Source: Methylocystis sp. H62
Lineage (GTDB): Bacteria; Pseudomonadota; Alphaproteobacteria; Rhizobiales; Beijerinckiaceae
Direction: 5' to 3'
DNA length: 64,000 bases
NCBI RefSeq assembly: GCF_015709515.1
Contig: NZ_JADNQZ010000059.1
Coordinates: forward strand, 434,001-498,000
Shown: positions 9,013 to 17,092 of the stretch, piece after piece
Layout: each line of letters begins with the position of its first letter
Position numbering within the stretch: position 1 is the stretch's first letter
Translations under genes and position numbers: made by a program
The notes under the pieces: model-generated
What the model was told of the DNA's origin: nothing
Databases searched by the model: none
The model's input: only the letters and a program-made list of their open reading frames with translations

Positions 9013-9462
9013 TCACTTCTTCTCCTGCTCCGTCACCAGCGCGACCTTCTTGTAGCCGGCGCTAATGACAAGCGACATCACTTCGGCGACGCGGCCGTAG
9101 TTGACCGCCTTGGAGCCGCGCACATAGATGCGTTCGTCGAATCCCTGCTTCACGGCTTCCTTCAGCCTGTCGAGCAGCTGTGTCGTCTCGACCGGCTGAT
9201 CCATCAGGAACACCTGTCCCTTCTCGTCGATGGCGATCGAGACCGGTTTCTGATCGATATTGAGCGCGCCGGCCTTGGTCTGCGGAAGATCGACGGCGAC
9301 GCCGGTGGCGAGCAGCGGCGCCGCCACCATGAAGATGATGAGCAGCACCAGCATGACGTCGATGAACGGCGTCATGTTGATTTCGGCCATGGCGCCGTAG
9401 CGCGGCACGCCGCGTCGACGCCTGCCGCCCTTGCGTCCCGGGGTCGAGAGGGAAGCGCCCAT
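9013..9462 (-). CDS. tolR: Tol system biopolymer transport protein TolR (ExbD family)
   Basis: A 149-residue ExbD/TolR protein with a short cytosolic N-terminus, one transmembrane helix (about 28-50) containing the proton-conducting Asp in NMTPFIDVMLVLLIIFMV, and a periplasmic domain ending in the MSLVISAGYKKVALVTE strand. With TolQ it forms the inner-membrane motor of Tol-Pal. AGGAG precedes the ATG by 6 bases. It sits 9 bases after tolQ and 11 bases before tolA, consistent with a single transcript. Confidence 0.96.
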   Translation of the reverse strand: MGASLSTPGRKGGRRRRGVPRYGAMAEINMTPFIDVMLVLLIIFMVAAPLLATGVAVDLPQTKAGALNIDQKPVSIAIDEKGQVFLMDQPVETTQLLDRLKEAVKQGFDERIYVRGSKAVNYGRVAEVMSLVISAGYKKVALVTEQEKK

Positions 9463-9471
9463 GCGTGCTCC

Positions 9472-10215
9472 TTACGCCGCGCGGTCGCGGTTCGAGGACG
9501 CCGTGTGCTGGTCGATCTGACGCGACAGGATCGCGGAGAACTCGTCGGCGAAGCTTTCCATGCGCGCCTGCGCCTTGGCGACGTCGCCCTGCATCTTGTT
9601 GTAGGCGATGAGCGCCGGGATAGCGGCGAATAGACCGATCGCGGTGGCGAGCAGCGCTTCCGCGATGCCGGGCGCGACGACGGCGAGCGAGGTGTTTTTC
9701 GAGGCCGCGATCGAGCGGAACGACGTCATGATGCCCCACACGGTGCCGAAGAGGCCGACGAAGGGGCCGGCGGACGCCACGGTCGCGAGCACGAGCAGAT
9801 TGGATTCAAGCTTCTCCACCTCGCGGGCGATGGAGACGTCGAGCACCTTCTCGATACGCGCCTGCAGGCCCATGAAGGAGGCGCTGGCGCCCGCCTGGAA
9901 GGAGCGCTTCCATTCCCGCATGGCGGCGACGAACAGCGTCGCCGTGCCGGTCTGTGGCCTCTCGGAGAGCTTGCCGTAAAGCTCCTCGAGCGAATTGCCC
10001 GACCAGAAGCTTTCTTCGAAGCGGTCCATCGCGCGGCGCATGCGCGAAAAGAGCAGCGTCTTGTCGATGATGATCGCCCAGCACCAGACCGAGGCGGCGA
10101 GCAGTCCGACCATGACGATCTTGACGACGATATGGGCGCCCCAGAACATGCTCCAGATCGTGATGTCGGCGGCTGGGGCGGCGAGAGGGCTCGCGGCGAT
10201 CTCGGCTGGATTCAT
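9472..10215 (-). CDS. tolQ: Tol system proton channel protein TolQ (ExbB family)
   Basis: A 247-residue MotA/TolQ/ExbB-family protein. Three transmembrane helices are seen: about 30-52 (WGAHIVVKIVMVGLLAAS), about 145-168 (LLVLATVASAGPFVGLFGTVW) and about 185-208 (APGIAEALLATAIGLFAAIPA). The latter two carry the Thr and small residues lining the proton path. First gene of the tolQRAB run. AAGGA lies 7-8 bases before its ATG. No ybgC precedes it. The 180 bases between it and haoB should hold the tol promoter, but no convincing -35/-10 pair could be chosen. Confidence 0.96.
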   Translation of the reverse strand: MNPAEIAASPLAAPAADITIWSMFWGAHIVVKIVMVGLLAASVWCWAIIIDKTLLFSRMRRAMDRFEESFWSGNSLEELYGKLSERPQTGTATLFVAAMREWKRSFQAGASASFMGLQARIEKVLDVSIAREVEKLESNLLVLATVASAGPFVGLFGTVWGIMTSFRSIAASKNTSLAVVAPGIAEALLATAIGLFAAIPALIAYNKMQGDVAKAQARMESFADEFSAILSRQIDQHTASSNRDRAA

Positions 10216-10395
10216 GATTTGTCCTTGAGTCGGCAGGCGCTCTGCGGCGGCTTGGCTGCGACGCCCGGTCTATCGCCCGCAATTTCGCCAATTGTTGGGC
10301 TGCGATGCGCCGCACAACAAACCATAGGGAGGACTGGTTAACAAGGTGTGAGGGTTAAGCAAAGCTTAGCCAAGCGGATGGGTTCTGGGGGCGGC

Positions 10396-11364
10396 TCAGT
10401 CATTCAGCCGCCAAATCCACCAGCCTTTGTGCTGATAGACAAGGGAAAATCGCGTCAGGGGCGAGGGCAGGGAGGTGGAGAACGGCAATAGCCGTGCAAT
10501 CAGCCTGTCGCCGTCGCTCTTGCGCTGGAAATAATGCAGCCGCGTCGCGCCGCCCATCGGTTCGACGGCGAAGCCGCTTTCGATCTTTTGATCGCGCAGC
10601 CATTGTTGCGCGGATTTGATGAGGCCGTGCGAAACGCCGGTCGCGGCGAAGTCCTTATAGGCGATGGAGAGCTGTTGCGGCCGTGCAGCGGCGAGCATCC
10701 ATGCGTCCGAAATGCGCATGGCGACATAGGCGGGCTTGCCGTCGGCGAGTTTTTTCAACGCCTCGCTCGCGCGCGCCTCATCGGAATCGAGCAACGCATC
10801 GATGAAACGCGTGAAGCTCTTCGCTAAAGTGGCCCCAACTCCCGCGCCCCATCGCGCGCGCTCCGCCGCCCCCGCAACCGACCAGGCGGCCGGCAACAGC
10901 AGTCCGCGCGCTTCTGCGTCGTCGAGCGGCGCGGCGCGCCCGGCGACAAGCCGGATCGCGCGCGACACGTCCCACCACGCCAGCACGACGGCGTCTTGCG
11001 GAACGTGTTCACGGATTGCGCTGAGCACCTTCGCCGTATCGCTCGCCGAAACGTCGGCGAAGAAGATCGGCTCCGTCACCTGATTGCGCCACGTGAGCGG
11101 CGTCAGCCGACCTGCGTCATCGCGGGCGACGACGCCGGTGGCGATAGGGCGGCGCTCGTCCTTCGCCGAGACCTCGATCTGCTGGAGGCGCTCGGGCGTG
11201 AGTCCCAAGCCTTCGACATCCTTCGCCGCTTCCGCCGAGATTGGCGCGAGCCGCGTTTCAAACGGCGCGGTGGGATTGAGCCCGGCGTAGATCGCCCAGC
11301 CGAGCAGGGCGAAGCCGAAGACGATGAGGGCGACGCCGACGATGAACCGAATGCGGGGAGTCAT
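10396..11364 (-). CDS. haoB: HaoB, partner protein encoded with hydroxylamine oxidoreductase
   Basis: A 322-residue protein with an N-terminal membrane anchor (about residues 6-28, FIVGVALIVFGFALLGW) and a periplasmic remainder without heme motifs. It follows haoA on the same strand, and this hao-linked open frame (orf2/haoB) is the constant neighbour of haoA in ammonia oxidisers and in those methanotrophs that have HAO. Recognisable features are VVLAWWDVSRAIRLVAGR and the C-terminal LVYQHKGWWIWRLND. Its biochemical role is not established; proposed roles in HAO maturation are inference. It is separated from haoA by a 150-base gap holding a palindromic element, so its expression may differ from that of haoA. 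Confidence 0.88.
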   Translation of the reverse strand: MTPRIRFIVGVALIVFGFALLGWAIYAGLNPTAPFETRLAPISAEAAKDVEGLGLTPERLQQIEVSAKDERRPIATGVVARDDAGRLTPLTWRNQVTEPIFFADVSASDTAKVLSAIREHVPQDAVVLAWWDVSRAIRLVAGRAAPLDDAEARGLLLPAAWSVAGAAERARWGAGVGATLAKSFTRFIDALLDSDEARASEALKKLADGKPAYVAMRISDAWMLAAARPQQLSIAYKDFAATGVSHGLIKSAQQWLRDQKIESGFAVEPMGGATRLHYFQRKSDGDRLIARLLPFSTSLPSPLTRFSLVYQHKGWWIWRLND

Positions 11365-11407
11365 GTGCGCATAACTACCAGAGTTCCGATTGTTTCAGCA
11401 CCGGATT

Positions 11408-11503
11408 GTCATTCCCGCGAAAGCGGGAATCCAGAGCAACAGCCGAATGTTTCGGAGAAGGCTCCCTGGATTCCCGGTCGCGCCTTCGCGCGCCAGGAAT
11501 GAC
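11408..11503. repeat. Palindromic element family A, copy 2 (haoA-haoB spacer)
   Basis: Begins GTCATTCCCGCGAAAGCGGG and ends CGCCAGGAATGAC, with internal arms AATCCAGAG and CCTGGATTCCCGG. It lies wholly within the gap between the haoA stop and the haoB start. Stable hairpins at this place could protect or attenuate the hao transcript. Confidence 0.85.
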
Positions 11504-11514
11504 AGGCGAACCGT

Positions 11515-13221
11515 TTACCCGCCCTTGCGTTTGCGCATGAGCAGACCGGCGCCGGCAAGCACCGCCAGCAGTCCGAGGCCGCCCGCGAAGGCGCGGCCCG
11601 CCGGCGAGTCGAGATCGAGGTCGCCGCGCTTCTGGCCGGCGATGCGCTTCAGCTCGGCGCGGATTTCCGCGGCTTCGCGCAGCTTCGTGTCCTCGTCGTT
11701 GATCTTCGCCGCCGCGCCGATGAGCTGCGACCAGCCTTCGGTATAGGTGTAGCCGCCGGGGTTCATATGGGCGAGCCCCTTGTAATGCTTGATCTGATGA
11801 TGCTCCCACATGTCGGCGAAGACATATTCGATGGCGCTCGGATTATTGCCCTTTTGCCAGAACAGCTGGAAGAAGCCGCCCGCGTCGTCCTTCTCGGGCG
11901 CCGGCGGCGCCGGACGGTTCGTCGTCTGACCCGGCAGCAGTTTGTCGTTGTAGAGCTTGACCAGGACACTCCGCGCCTGCTCGGTGATGTCGAGGCCGGA
12001 GACGATGCCCTTATCCATGCCGTCGAGATAGGCGCGCGCGAAGCTGTCGGAGTGACAGTTCGAGCAGGTCGATACCCACGATTCCTTGCGCTGCGTGAAC
12101 CAGGGGTGGTTGAGGTTCTCGGCGATCTTCGGCATCGGCACGAAGGCCCAGCGCGACTTGCGCACCATGTTGTGCGTGAACTTGCCTTCATACTCCATGT
12201 GGCAGAAGGCGCAGGTCGGGGCGTTCATGTTGCCCTTTTCCATCGCGTCAGCGAGGCGCACGTTCCAGTCCCATGTGTCGCCGCGCGTCTGATAGATCGT
12301 GCCGTGCTTCGAAAGCATGTAGCCTTCAAATTCATTGTGATCGACGCCATTGTGGCAGATGGCGCAGGCCTGCGGCTTACGCGCTTGCACGGCCGAGAAT
12401 TCGTGGCGCGTGTGGCAGGAGTTACACGTCGTCTGCGGCGTGTGGCAGAAGGTGCAGCCCTCCGCGACTTCGCGCTGCTCCATCGCCGCCCACACCGCGT
12501 TCTCGACATTGGCTTTCATTGACAGCGCGTGTGACGGATGGCCCGGCTTCCATTGATCCTGCGGCCAGGTGAAGGTGTCGCGCTCGGATTCGCGTTCGGA
12601 GAATTGCTGCACATGGCATTGTCCGCAGGCGGCCGCGTCGGGCATGCGCAATTCGGTCTGGTGCTGGCCGTGATCCTTGCCGACTCCCATATGGCAGTCG
12701 ATACAGCCGACCTCCTTCAGCGCCTCGCCGTTCTTGAGCGTTCCCATCGAACGGAGGTTGTTCTCGACCTCCGTGATCATCGCCTTCTTATAGGCGCGCG
12801 CATCCGAGTCCGGCAGATTGCGGATCGCGTCGAGATTGCCATGCACGCTGCCCTTCCAGCTATGCGTCCAGCCGGGCGTCACTTGGCTGTGGCATTCGAC
12901 GCATTGCCCGCGCTGCGCGTCGACGTCGATCGTCTGCGGCGGCTTATAGAAATCATGCGGGTTGAGATATTTCGAGATTGGGATCGGCTCCCAATATTTC
13001 GCGAACGAGCCTTTGCCGGCGCCCAGTGATTCGTCGTAGTAGCGCTTGGTCAGCGCATCGTAGAGCTCCTTGGGCGAGGCGGTCTTCGCAAGACCCAGCG
13101 CCTTGAAGGTTTCATCCGGCGTATCCGCAAGGGCCGGCGCGCAGAGGACAAAGGTCACGGCGAACGCTAGAATCAGCGCGAGGCGAGCCGCGTAATGAGA
13201 AACCCTTATTGAACTCAGCAT
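11515..13221 (-). CDS. haoA: Hydroxylamine oxidoreductase, octaheme c-type cytochrome
   Basis: Periplasmic enzyme that oxidises hydroxylamine to NO/nitrite; in methanotrophs it removes hydroxylamine made when methane monooxygenase oxidises ammonia. Eight CxxCH heme motifs are present: CVECH, CIDCH, CGQCH, CTFCH, CNSCH, CAICH, CAFCH and CSNCH. The segment HYKGLAHMNPGG (Tyr480 in this numbering) corresponds to the region holding the Tyr that cross-links the P460 heme in the Nitrosomonas enzyme, so true HAO activity rather than a reductive relative is likely. The start at 13221 gives 568 residues with a clear signal peptide and GAGGGGAG before the ATG; a longer frame to 13440 adds 73 implausible residues. 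A C-terminal hydrophobic helix followed by MRKRKGG suggests membrane anchoring. Confidence 0.96.
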   Translation of the reverse strand: MLSSIRVSHYAARLALILAFAVTFVLCAPALADTPDETFKALGLAKTASPKELYDALTKRYYDESLGAGKGSFAKYWEPIPISKYLNPHDFYKPPQTIDVDAQRGQCVECHSQVTPGWTHSWKGSVHGNLDAIRNLPDSDARAYKKAMITEVENNLRSMGTLKNGEALKEVGCIDCHMGVGKDHGQHQTELRMPDAAACGQCHVQQFSERESERDTFTWPQDQWKPGHPSHALSMKANVENAVWAAMEQREVAEGCTFCHTPQTTCNSCHTRHEFSAVQARKPQACAICHNGVDHNEFEGYMLSKHGTIYQTRGDTWDWNVRLADAMEKGNMNAPTCAFCHMEYEGKFTHNMVRKSRWAFVPMPKIAENLNHPWFTQRKESWVSTCSNCHSDSFARAYLDGMDKGIVSGLDITEQARSVLVKLYNDKLLPGQTTNRPAPPAPEKDDAGGFFQLFWQKGNNPSAIEYVFADMWEHHQIKHYKGLAHMNPGGYTYTEGWSQLIGAAAKINDEDTKLREAAEIRAELKRIAGQKRGDLDLDSPAGRAFAGGLGLLAVLAGAGLLMRKRKGG

Positions 13222-13378
13222 GCTCCCCTCGCCCCTTCTGCGTCTGGCTGCATTGTCGGGGCCGAGGCGGCCAGAGGAAAGGACCACAGGCTTCTCCGCC
13301 AATGAGGCCACCCCCGGGTCGGCCCTATGGCTCGTCAAAACGCTTCCTGACGATACATGATGGTTTTCTGGAGAAGCC

Positions 13379-14125
13379 ATGACGACGCGTTGGTTCCCCT
13401 CAGCTTTGAAGACCGCCGAGGCGCCGCCCGGCATGCGCATCTACGCGATCGGCGACGTTCACGGCCGCGCCGATCTTCTGCACGTTCTCGCCGAAGCGAT
13501 CGCCGAAGATCTCGCGGCGCGCCGCTGCGAACAGGCCGTCACCGTCTTCGTCGGGGATTATGTCGACCACGGCCTTGGCGCTAACGGCGTGTTGAAGCGT
13601 CTGTGCTCCGGAGACTTTCCGACGCCGATCGTGACGCTGCGCGGCAACCATGAAGAAACGATGCTGCGCTTCATCAATGACGCGGCCGCGCTCGACGATT
13701 GGGTCAGCAGCGGCGCGCTGATGACGCTGCATTCCTATGGCGTCGACGCTGGCGAGGAGGTGGCGAAAGGCGGCGCCTCACAGGTTCGCGTGAAATTTCT
13801 TGCGCATTTCCCGGATGAACATCGCCGCTTCATTGAAGAAACGCGGCTGTGGGCGGAATATGGCGGCTATTTCTTTTGCCACGCCGGCATACGGCGCAGC
13901 GCGCCGCTGCATTTGCAGGCTCCCCACGATCTGATGAACATCCGCGAGGGTTTTCTCGACTGCGGCGAGTCCTTCGGCAAGGTGATCGTGCATGGGCATA
14001 CGCCGCATGCCAACGTCGAGGATTTGCCGAACCGGATCAATCTCGACACGCATGCATTCAAGACCGGCGTGTTGACGGCGGTGGCGCTGGACGGCGCCGA
14101 GCGACGGTTTATTCAAACGGCGTGA
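13379..14125 (+). CDS. PP2A/lambda-type metallophosphoesterase (Ser/Thr protein phosphatase family)
   Basis: A 248-residue calcineurin-like phosphoesterase. The metal-binding motifs appear in order: GDVHGR (about 25), GDYVDHG (about 59), RGNHEETML (about 83) and the later HAGIRRSAPL and VHGHTPHANV (about 205) with the two catalytic histidines. It belongs to the phage-lambda PP/ApaH-like group; substrates may be phosphoproteins or dinucleotides. GGAGAAGCC precedes the ATG. It is transcribed divergently from haoA across 157 bases, so the two may share a regulatory region, but a functional link is not shown. Confidence 0.93.
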   Translation: MTTRWFPSALKTAEAPPGMRIYAIGDVHGRADLLHVLAEAIAEDLAARRCEQAVTVFVGDYVDHGLGANGVLKRLCSGDFPTPIVTLRGNHEETMLRFINDAAALDDWVSSGALMTLHSYGVDAGEEVAKGGASQVRVKFLAHFPDEHRRFIEETRLWAEYGGYFFCHAGIRRSAPLHLQAPHDLMNIREGFLDCGESFGKVIVHGHTPHANVEDLPNRINLDTHAFKTGVLTAVALDGAERRFIQTA

Positions 14126-14129
14126 GGCG

Positions 14130-14510
14130 TCACCCGACGCGCAGCTCGAAGGCGTTTTCGAGATGGCGCGGCAGCCGGCCCGGCGCAACGAAGATCGCGT
14201 CGGCGCGCAGCGTATAATTCATCGCCCAAGGATTCGCGGCGAGCCAGCGGCCCACAGCCTGCGAGAAGCGGCGTTGTTTCTGCGGCGTGATGGCGATGGC
14301 CGCGTTATCAAGATCGCCGCGCGCCTTCACTTCGACGAAGACGATGGTGAGGCCGCGCTTGGCGATAATGTCGATCTCGCCGCCATGCGCGCGAAAATTG
14401 CGCGCCAAGATTTGATAGAGCCGCGCCCGCAGCCACAGCGTCGCCGCCGTCTCGGCGCGAAGGCCGTAGACATAGGCGGCGCGGCGGGCGTCGTGCTTTG
14501 TCTCGCTCAC
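14130..14510 (-). CDS. YraN/UPF0102 family endonuclease-like protein
   Basis: A small restriction-endonuclease-fold protein of UPF0102. It has the conserved core of an aromatic/Arg segment (YQILARNFRAHGGEIDIIAK) and the second strand TIVFVEVKARG, giving the E...D...ExK nuclease signature, followed by Q-rich helix TPQKQRRFSQA. Function is unknown, possibly linked to recombination or competence. A GTG at 14510 gives 126 residues, the family length; an ATG at 14555 would add 15 residues encoded partly by the adjacent family B palindrome. It lies downstream of rsmI, the conserved lpoA/rsmI/yraN neighbourhood. It converges with the phosphatase gene with a 4-base gap. Confidence 0.88.
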   Translation of the reverse strand: MSETKHDARRAAYVYGLRAETAATLWLRARLYQILARNFRAHGGEIDIIAKRGLTIVFVEVKARGDLDNAAIAITPQKQRRFSQAVGRWLAANPWAMNYTLRADAIFVAPGRLPRHLENAFELRVG

Positions 14511-14534
14511 AATGAAACGGGCGCGATCACTATG

Positions 14535-14660
14535 CCCCTCCCTGTCCCTCCCCATCTGAGCGGGAGAGGGGACCCTAACGACGCAGATTATGCGGTTTCA
14601 TTGCAGGCACCCGAGTCGGACTCCCTCTCCCGCGGCAGCGGGGGAGGGTTGGGGAGGGGG
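14535..14660. repeat. Palindromic element family B, copy 2 (rsmI-yraN spacer)
   Basis: CCCCTCCCTGTCCCTCCCC at the left and GGGGGAGGGTTGGGGAGGGG at the right enclose CTGAGCGGGAGAGGGG and CTCTCCCGCGGCAGCGGG hairpins. It resembles the tolA-tolB element in inverted orientation. It may provide a few N-terminal codons to yraN if the upstream ATG is used. Confidence 0.75.
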
Positions 14661-14672
14661 CGCAAGCTCATC

Positions 14673-15587
14673 TTACTTCCCTCGTCCTGCCGCCAGCTCC
14701 AGCGCCCGCGCATAGACCTGGCGGCGCGGCTGGCCGGTCGCCGCCGAAACGACGCTCGCCGCGTCCTTCACCGAATGCGCCGTCAGCGCCTCTTCAATTT
14801 TGGCGTCGAGATCAACGGCTGCGGTCAGCGCCGCGTCCGCTCCCGGCGGGGCGACGAGCAGCACGATCTCACCCCTCGGCGGCTCCTCTTCGGCGAGCGT
14901 CGCCGCCAGCTCATCGAGCGTCCCGCGCCGCACCGATTCGAACATCTTGGTCAGTTCGCGGGCGATCGCCGCGTTGCGCTTGCCGAGAATCGCCGCGCAA
15001 TCGGCGAGCGTTTCGGCCAGCCGCCGCGGGCTTTCGAAGAACACCAGCGTGCCGGGAATCGGCGCGAGTTCGGCGAGCCTTGCACGCCGCGGTCCGCTCT
15101 TGTGGGGGAGAAAGCCTTCGAAAAAGAAGCGGTCGGTCGGCAATCCGGCGACGACCAGCGCCGCCAGCACGGCGGAGGGGCCGGGCACCGACGTCACATG
15201 CACGCCTCTCTCGAGCGCCTCCTGGACGAGCCTGAAGCCCGGATCGGAGACGAGCGGGGTGCCGGCGTCGGAGACGAGGGCGAGCTTCGCTCCCGCCTCG
15301 AGGCGCGCCAGAAGGTGAGGGCGGATCACCCTGGCGTTGTGCTCGTGATAGGCGACGAGCGGCGTCGAAATCCCGTAATGGGCGAGCAGCGTCTTGGTGA
15401 CCCTTGTGTCCTCGGCGACCACCGCATCCGCCGCGGCGAGGGTCGAGAGCGCGCGAAACGAGACGTCCTTCAGATTGCCGATCGGAGTCGCGACAAGGTG
15501 CAGGCCTGGCTCGATTCTCTCGGCTTCGGCGCGCAGGCCAAAGGCGGTGTAGCTCGCAGCAGGCGGAGAAATGGCCTCGATGGTCAT
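14673..15587 (-). CDS. rsmI: 16S rRNA (cytidine-1402-2'-O)-methyltransferase
   Basis: SAM-dependent methyltransferase of the tetrapyrrole-methylase (SAM-type III) fold that modifies C1402 in the ribosomal P site. Family motifs in the 304 residues: GLHLVATPIGNLKDVSFRA (about 27-45), VAEDTRVTKTLL, the SAM-binding VSDAGTPLVSDPG (about 104) and VPGPSAVLAAL (about 130), then FEGFLPHKSGPRR (about 155). The C-terminal helical RsmI extension is present. First gene of the rsmI-yraN pair and divergent from the LpoA-like gene. The ribosome site is weak. Confidence 0.96.
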   Translation of the reverse strand: MTIEAISPPAASYTAFGLRAEAERIEPGLHLVATPIGNLKDVSFRALSTLAAADAVVAEDTRVTKTLLAHYGISTPLVAYHEHNARVIRPHLLARLEAGAKLALVSDAGTPLVSDPGFRLVQEALERGVHVTSVPGPSAVLAALVVAGLPTDRFFFEGFLPHKSGPRRARLAELAPIPGTLVFFESPRRLAETLADCAAILGKRNAAIARELTKMFESVRRGTLDELAATLAEEEPPRGEIVLLVAPPGADAALTAAVDLDAKIEEALTAHSVKDAASVVSAATGQPRRQVYARALELAAGRGK

Positions 15588-15603
15588 GCGCGTCGCCGAT
15601 CTT

Positions 15604-15638
15604 TGTTCGTTTTAAGATATTAGATGTTCGTTTAAGAG
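15604..15638. promoter_or_regulatory. Direct repeat in the rsmI / lpoA-like divergent promoter region
   Basis: Two near-identical units, TGTTCGTTTTAAGA and TGTTCGTTTAAGAG, start 21 bases apart (two helical turns) in an A/T-rich patch just upstream of rsmI and about 130 bases upstream of the divergent gene. The spacing suits a dimeric regulator. No regulator can be named. Confidence 0.35.
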
Positions 15639-15770
15639 GACAAGCGCCAACTGCGCGCCAGCCGCAATTCCTCCAAATGGACCGTCTATTGACTTTCGGC
15701 TAGGGACTCGGACCCTTAGCGCGCAATAGCCGCGCCATGGCGAGAGCCCTCGGCGCCGCAGGGGGTTTTC

Positions 15771-16997
15771 ATGTCGACATTGTCTTCTCGCTCGCGCGCC
15801 GGCGCGTTCACGCGCGGGGCCGTGACGATGCGCGCTGCGCTCGTCGGCCTTGCGGCCACGCTCGCCGCCTGCAGTCCCACGAGCGGGCCCTGGGCGCCTG
15901 GCGCGCGCGATCTAAAGCTCAGCGGCGCGACTCAGACCGCCCCGGCCGAAAGCGAGACGATCGGAACAGGCGCGGTGAAAATCGCGCTGATCGTGCCGCT
16001 GACGGGCCCATCAGGTCCGTCTTCCGTCGGCGCGTCGCTGCTCAACGCCGCAAAGCTCGCCTATGCCGACAGCGGCGCCAATGACGTGACGATCCTCGTC
16101 AAGGACGACCGCTCGACGCCGTCGGGCGCCGCCGCGGCGACTCAGGCCGCGATCAACGAGGGCGCCGAAGTCATTTTGGGGCCGGTGTTTGGCGCCGGCG
16201 TCAAGGAGGCCAGCCGCGTCGCGCGTTCCGCCAACAAGCCGATGATCGCCTTTTCGACGGACTCCTCGGCCGCCGGCCGCGGCAGCTATCTGCTGTCCTT
16301 CCCGGTCGAGGGCTATGTCGATCGGGGCGTCAGCTTCGCGTCGCAGCACGGCAAGAAATCGATCGCGGCGCTCGTTCCCGAAAACGACTATGGCACGCTG
16401 GCGATGGCGCAGTTTCAGCAGAGCGCCGCGACGTACGGCATTCGCGTGCCGGTCATCGAGCGCTACAAGCCGGGCGCGCCCGGCGAGTCCGTGAAGCGTC
16501 TGGCCGCCGCGCGCGATCAGTTCGACGCGCTGTTCATTCCCGAGCAGGCCGAGCAGATGCAGGCCGTTTCGAAAGAACTCGTGGCGAATGGCATCGATTC
16601 CAAGAAGGTGCAGATTTTCGGCACGGGCCTGTGGAACGATGCGCGCACGCTGAGCCTGCCGGCGCTGCAGGGCGCCTGGTTCACGGCCCCGGAGAACGCC
16701 GGCTTCAACGCTTTCGCGCAGCGCTACAAGGCCAAATACGGCTCCGATCCCGCGCGCGTCGCGACGCTCGCCTATGACGCCGTGTCGCTCGCGATCGCGC
16801 TGTCGCGCTCGCAAGGATCGCAGCGCTATTCGGAAAGCGTGCTGACCAACCCTTCCGGCTTCAACGGCGCCGACGGCGTCTTCCGCTTCAAGCCGGACGG
16901 CGGCAATGAACGGGGATTGTCGGTGCTGGAGATCGGCGGCGGTTCGGCGAAGATCATCTCGCCCGCGCCGCGCAATTTCACCGGCAACGGCGCGTAG
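15771..16997 (+). CDS. Penicillin-binding protein activator, LpoA-like lipoprotein (type I periplasmic-binding fold)
   Basis: A 408-residue lipoprotein: the signal peptide ends in the lipobox LAAC near residue 35. The mature part is a Leu/Ile/Val-binding-protein-like domain with KIALIVPLTGPSG (about 68), a Gly-rich AEVILGPVFGAGVKEA and MIAFSTDSSAAG. This C-terminal LpoA-type domain, combined with the neighbouring rsmI and yraN, reproduces the conserved yraM/yraL/yraN locus. LpoA in gammaproteobacteria activates PBP1A; in alphaproteobacteria the partner is less clear. AGGGGG precedes the ATG at 15771. An internal ATG at 15828 would also keep the lipobox. Confidence 0.85.
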   Translation: MSTLSSRSRAGAFTRGAVTMRAALVGLAATLAACSPTSGPWAPGARDLKLSGATQTAPAESETIGTGAVKIALIVPLTGPSGPSSVGASLLNAAKLAYADSGANDVTILVKDDRSTPSGAAAATQAAINEGAEVILGPVFGAGVKEASRVARSANKPMIAFSTDSSAAGRGSYLLSFPVEGYVDRGVSFASQHGKKSIAALVPENDYGTLAMAQFQQSAATYGIRVPVIERYKPGAPGESVKRLAAARDQFDALFIPEQAEQMQAVSKELVANGIDSKKVQIFGTGLWNDARTLSLPALQGAWFTAPENAGFNAFAQRYKAKYGSDPARVATLAYDAVSLAIALSRSQGSQRYSESVLTNPSGFNGADGVFRFKPDGGNERGLSVLEIGGGSAKIISPAPRNFTGNGA

Positions 16998-17092
16998 CGG
17001 TTCGTTTCGCTCATCCTTCTCCACGCGCCATTCCGGCGCTCTAAGTATGAGTAAGCTCAGTCAGCATTCATTGATTTCTAGTGGAGGATATC

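Noticed and set aside
13222-13440. 73-residue N-terminal extension of HaoA
   Set aside because: It would precede a clear signal peptide and overlap the divergent phosphatase start; the ATG at 13221 has a good ribosome site and gives the known HAO length.
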